Shown here piece after piece: positions 61,824 to 64,000 of a DNA stretch of 64,000 nucleotides. The notes under the pieces were generated by a model. It worked only from the letters and a program-made list of their open reading frames with translations. It made no database searches and was not told the DNA's origin. The position numbers and the translations under genes are program-made. Each line of letters opens with the position of its first letter. The stretch's first letter is position 1. This DNA is from an uncultured bacterium (GTDB taxonomy: Bacteria > Cyanobacteriota > Vampirovibrionia > Gastranaerophilales > Gastranaerophilaceae): NCBI GenBank assembly GCA_949284985.1, contig CASDWY010000004.1, positions 1 through 64,000 on the forward strand, read 5' to 3'.

Positions 61824-62096
61824 ATGATTGGAGCAGTAGAAAATAGTAATATTAGTGCAGTAAGATTTTTTAATGCCACAAATGCGTTTAATAAAACTAA
61901 TCAAGTAAAATCTGAAAATCAAACTCCAAAAGAGGATTTGGGTGTTGAGATTAAGGACAATTCATTGCTTAAAAATATTAATGTAGCAGAGATAAAGCAG
62001 TTTGCTGATTCTGTTGGAGAAACAAATTTATCGGATGAAGATATAAAATACGGTTTAAAATATGGTAGAAGTGTACTTATTGACTATTCAGCGTAA
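61824..62096 (+). CDS. Unknown small protein between flgJ and flgN
   Basis: 90 residues, Asn/Lys-rich. The first ~45 residues look disordered; the last ~45 (NINVAEIKQFADSVGETNLS and DEDIKYGLKYGRSVLIDYSA) form a helical domain. The place is where flgM (anti-sigma-28) often lies, but I do not see the FlgM C-terminal pattern, so I leave it unnamed. AAGGAG site before the ATG; nine bases from flgJ. Confidence 0.75.
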   Translation: MIGAVENSNISAVRFFNATNAFNKTNQVKSENQTPKEDLGVEIKDNSLLKNINVAEIKQFADSVGETNLSDEDIKYGLKYGRSVLIDYSA

Positions 62097-62104
62097 AGGA
62101 TAAA

Positions 62105-62596
62105 ATGGAAAAATTAAACGAAATAAAAAATTTAATAAATGATGAGATAGCTTTATATACAGAGTTGAGTTCTCTGTTTGAAAAGAAGCGTAAAGTATTA
62201 ATTGCAAATGATGTAGAAAATTTGCTTGCAGTTGATGAAAAAATACTTATCAAAGTAGAAGAAATAAAAGCATCAGTAAATTACAGACAAACAATAACCG
62301 CACATATTGGCAGAAGTGATATGAGCTTGTCAGAAATGATTGATGTTGCTAATAAATTTGACAAAAATTTATCTGAAGAATTATCTAAAGCACAGAAGCA
62401 AATAAATAGTTTAATCGAAAAACTTGCTGGACAAGAGCGAGTTATTAAGGAACTTTTGCGTCATGGTATGACAATGGTTTCAAAAACATTGAATATGATT
62501 TCAAATGCGGTATCAGTTGCCGGTGATTATAATAGTTCTGGTAAGAACGTACAAAGTGAAATAGATAAAATATCTTCTATTGTAGAAGAAGTATAG
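62105..62596 (+). CDS. flgN: FlgN-like flagellar export chaperone
   Basis: 163 residues, fully helical, with the FlgN layout: LINDEIALYTELSSLFEKKR, KVLIANDVENLLAVDEK, LIEKLAGQERVIKELLRHGM. FlgN binds the hook-filament junction proteins FlgK and FlgL; flgK is directly downstream, which supports the call. Confidence 0.82.
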   Translation: MEKLNEIKNLINDEIALYTELSSLFEKKRKVLIANDVENLLAVDEKILIKVEEIKASVNYRQTITAHIGRSDMSLSEMIDVANKFDKNLSEELSKAQKQINSLIEKLAGQERVIKELLRHGMTMVSKTLNMISNAVSVAGDYNSSGKNVQSEIDKISSIVEEV

Positions 62597-62610
62597 CGGA
62601 AGGTAAAACA

Positions 62611-64000
62611 ATGTCGATAATAGGAAGCATGAATATAGCGCAATCAGCACTAAACGTTAATCAAATGGGATTGATGGTTGTTTCAAATAACGTTGCAAAT
62701 ATGAATACACCCGGGTATTTAAAGCAAAGACTTAATCAGGCAGAAATGTTGGGTTATACTCCTTATGCCAGTTCAAAGGGTATTCAAATATATACAGGCG
62801 GTGGAGTTACAATTACAGACATTTCTCAGTATACAAATCAGCAGATGTTGGATTATATGAATACTCAAAATTCTGAGCTGGAAGCACTAAATGCAAAACT
62901 TAGCGGCTTGGGAGATCTTGCTGATATTATGAACGAACTTGGTGATGGTGCATTGTCGGAAGCAATGACGGATTTCTATGCTGCAGCACAAAGACTTACG
63001 CAAAACCCAAGTGATTCTGTTTTGCGTATAAACTACATAAATGCTGCTCAAAATGTTGCAGAAAAGTTTAATGAAATTTCATCTTCTTTAACAACTAAGC
63101 GCAATGAGCTTGTTGGCGATGTAAATTATCCTCAATCAGTTAAAGAAAGCCAAGCTGGTATTATTACTGAGTCTGTTAATTCAATTTTGAGCCAAATAGC
63201 TACTCTTAATGATACGATTGGCAAAATGTCCAGTACGGATTCTACCTCAAATAATTTGATTAATCAGAGAAACTCATTGCTTTCAGAATTATCCTCACTG
63301 GTAGATTTTTCCTCAACTATAAATGCAAATGGTGCAGTTAATATTAAGATTGCCGGAGTAGATGTTATTCAAGGCGGAACGCAAACTGCAAAATTAGATA
63401 TAACTGTTGGAGGTGCGGATAATCCTGCAAAAGTGCAAATAGTATCAACAGATGATTCTTCAAAAGTGAAAATTAGCGACATTAGTGAAAATCTTACGGG
63501 AGGACAGCTAAAAGGTGTATTAGATGCAGCTTCAAACAGTGCAGATGGTATAACTTTTGCAAAAGTTCAAGATTCAATAAACTTGCTCGCCAAAACATTT
63601 GCTGAGGAAGTTAACGCAATTCAGTTATTTAATGATGGGAATACTGCAGCAATGGCAATAGGTTTAGATGCGGATGGTAACAAAATACTTGTACCGTCGA
63701 CGGAACCTATTTTCCAAATACCTGCAGACGGTGCTGATTTTGATGCATCTAATATTAAAATCAATCAGGCAGTTTATGACAATCCTAATTTAATTGCGAC
63801 AGCAAGAGTAGAGATTGATGCTGATGGTAATCCGTTAGATCCTTTAGCTATAGGTAATACAAATAATTTGAAAGAAGTAATTGCTTTGCAAACAAAAAAC
63901 TTTAAGGAGCTAGGCGGTGTTACTTTTGAATCCAGTTTAAAAAGTTTAGTTACAAGGGTAGCATTAGAAGCAGATGAATATCAAAATAAAGCAGATGCTC
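62611..64000 (+). CDS. flgK: Flagellar hook-associated protein FlgK (cut by the right edge)
   Basis: First 463 codons are present. Starts MSIIGSMNIAQSALNVNQMG and continues MVVSNNVANMNTPGYLKQRL, the FlgK/rod-hook N-terminal motif, followed by a long coiled coil (QQMLDYMNTQNSELEALNAK) and LGDGALSEAMTDFYAAAQRL with TQNPSD, typical of FlgK. Joins hook to filament. AGGT and GGAAGG lie before the ATG. The stop is outside the window. Confidence 0.93.
   Translation, partial: MSIIGSMNIAQSALNVNQMGLMVVSNNVANMNTPGYLKQRLNQAEMLGYTPYASSKGIQIYTGGGVTITDISQYTNQQMLDYMNTQNSELEALNAKLSGLGDLADIMNELGDGALSEAMTDFYAAAQRLTQNPSDSVLRINYINAAQNVAEKFNEISSSLTTKRNELVGDVNYPQSVKESQAGIITESVNSILSQIATLNDTIGKMSSTDSTSNNLINQRNSLLSELSSLVDFSSTINANGAVNIKIAGVDVIQGGTQTAKLDITVGGADNPAKVQIVSTDDSSKVKISDISENLTGGQLKGVLDAASNSADGITFAKVQDSINLLAKTFAEEVNAIQLFNDGNTAAMAIGLDADGNKILVPSTEPIFQIPADGADFDASNIKINQAVYDNPNLIATARVEIDADGNPLDPLAIGNTNNLKEVIALQTKNFKELGGVTFESSLKSLVTRVALEADEYQNKADA

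Noticed and set aside
61824-62096. Gene as flgM
   Set aside because: Position fits, but the sigma-28-binding C-terminal pattern is not visible.

Overview
The window is AT-rich, densely packed bacterial chromosome with no prophage, insertion sequence or CRISPR array that I can see. Best guess (inference): a gut Cyanobacteria-related, non-photosynthetic lineage (Vampirovibrionia/Melainabacteria, order Gastranaerophilales). Reasons: type IV pilin-like proteins with an AFTLAETLITLTIIGVVAAL-type N-terminus and a D-N-G-GPN-G-D-F signature; a SigF-like sigma factor next to prepilin peptidase; a YggS-SepF pair; flagellar L- and P-ring genes with Mla/MCE genes, which imply an outer membrane; and no photosynthesis genes.

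Layout. 1-400: start of a pilin-like gene (runs off the left edge) with an unusual leader. 400-9420: wHTH protein, leuDB, a candidate structured RNA, a minus-strand operon ilvE-mlaE-fixC-fixX-hypothetical, then a STAND-like ATPase/TPR gene with rsmG. 9500-14500: fabI, a MATE pump, small membrane and secreted proteins, an MCE (MlaD-like) protein. 14600-23350: acetyltransferase, EF-hand protein, Slt70-like transglycosylase, thymidine kinase, GAF-GGDEF-HD-GYP protein, TOPRIM protein, papain-like protein. 23350-27650: minus operon pilM/N fusion-pilO-LCP-nitroreductase. 27700-33720: rlmB, primary sigma factor, second pilin-like gene with the same leader, HEAT-like protein, SigF-like sigma and prepilin peptidase. 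33760-43330: MATE pump, membrane-anchored alpha-crystallin protein, RHH regulator, pheT, HNH nuclease, membrane protein, polysialyltransferase-like gene and neuB. 43360-48340: yggS-sepF, mazG-ruvB, pgi. 48385-53280: secreted and membrane proteins of unknown function. 53354-56580: tRNA-Arg(CCG) and three glycosyltransferases. 56736-64000: flagellar operon slt-flgF-flgG-flgA-flgH-flgI-flgJ-unknown-flgN-flgK (flgK cut by the right edge).

Cell-surface biology dominates: type IV pilus assembly (pilMN, pilO, pilD, pilins), flagellum, surface sugars (neuB, polysialyltransferase-like, GT2 trio, LCP) and outer-membrane lipid traffic (mlaE, MCE).

Most interesting observation: the two pilin-like genes 30 kb apart share a 291-292 bp upstream module. 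It holds a promoter, a 71-codon leader ORF with its own Shine-Dalgarno site, a homopolymeric C tract inside that ORF, a terminator-like hairpin, and a leader stop codon that overlaps the pilin start. The tract is 9 C in one copy (leader frame open into the pilin start) and 13 C in the other (frame broken). The only net length difference between the copies is at this tract. This looks like a phase-variable leader-peptide switch acting on pilin expression. A second pattern is a short N-terminal motif (xSFG or DT[VI]SF at residues 26-47) shared by four otherwise unrelated proteins, one of them an HNH nuclease and one papain-like, suggesting an undescribed sorting or secretion signal.
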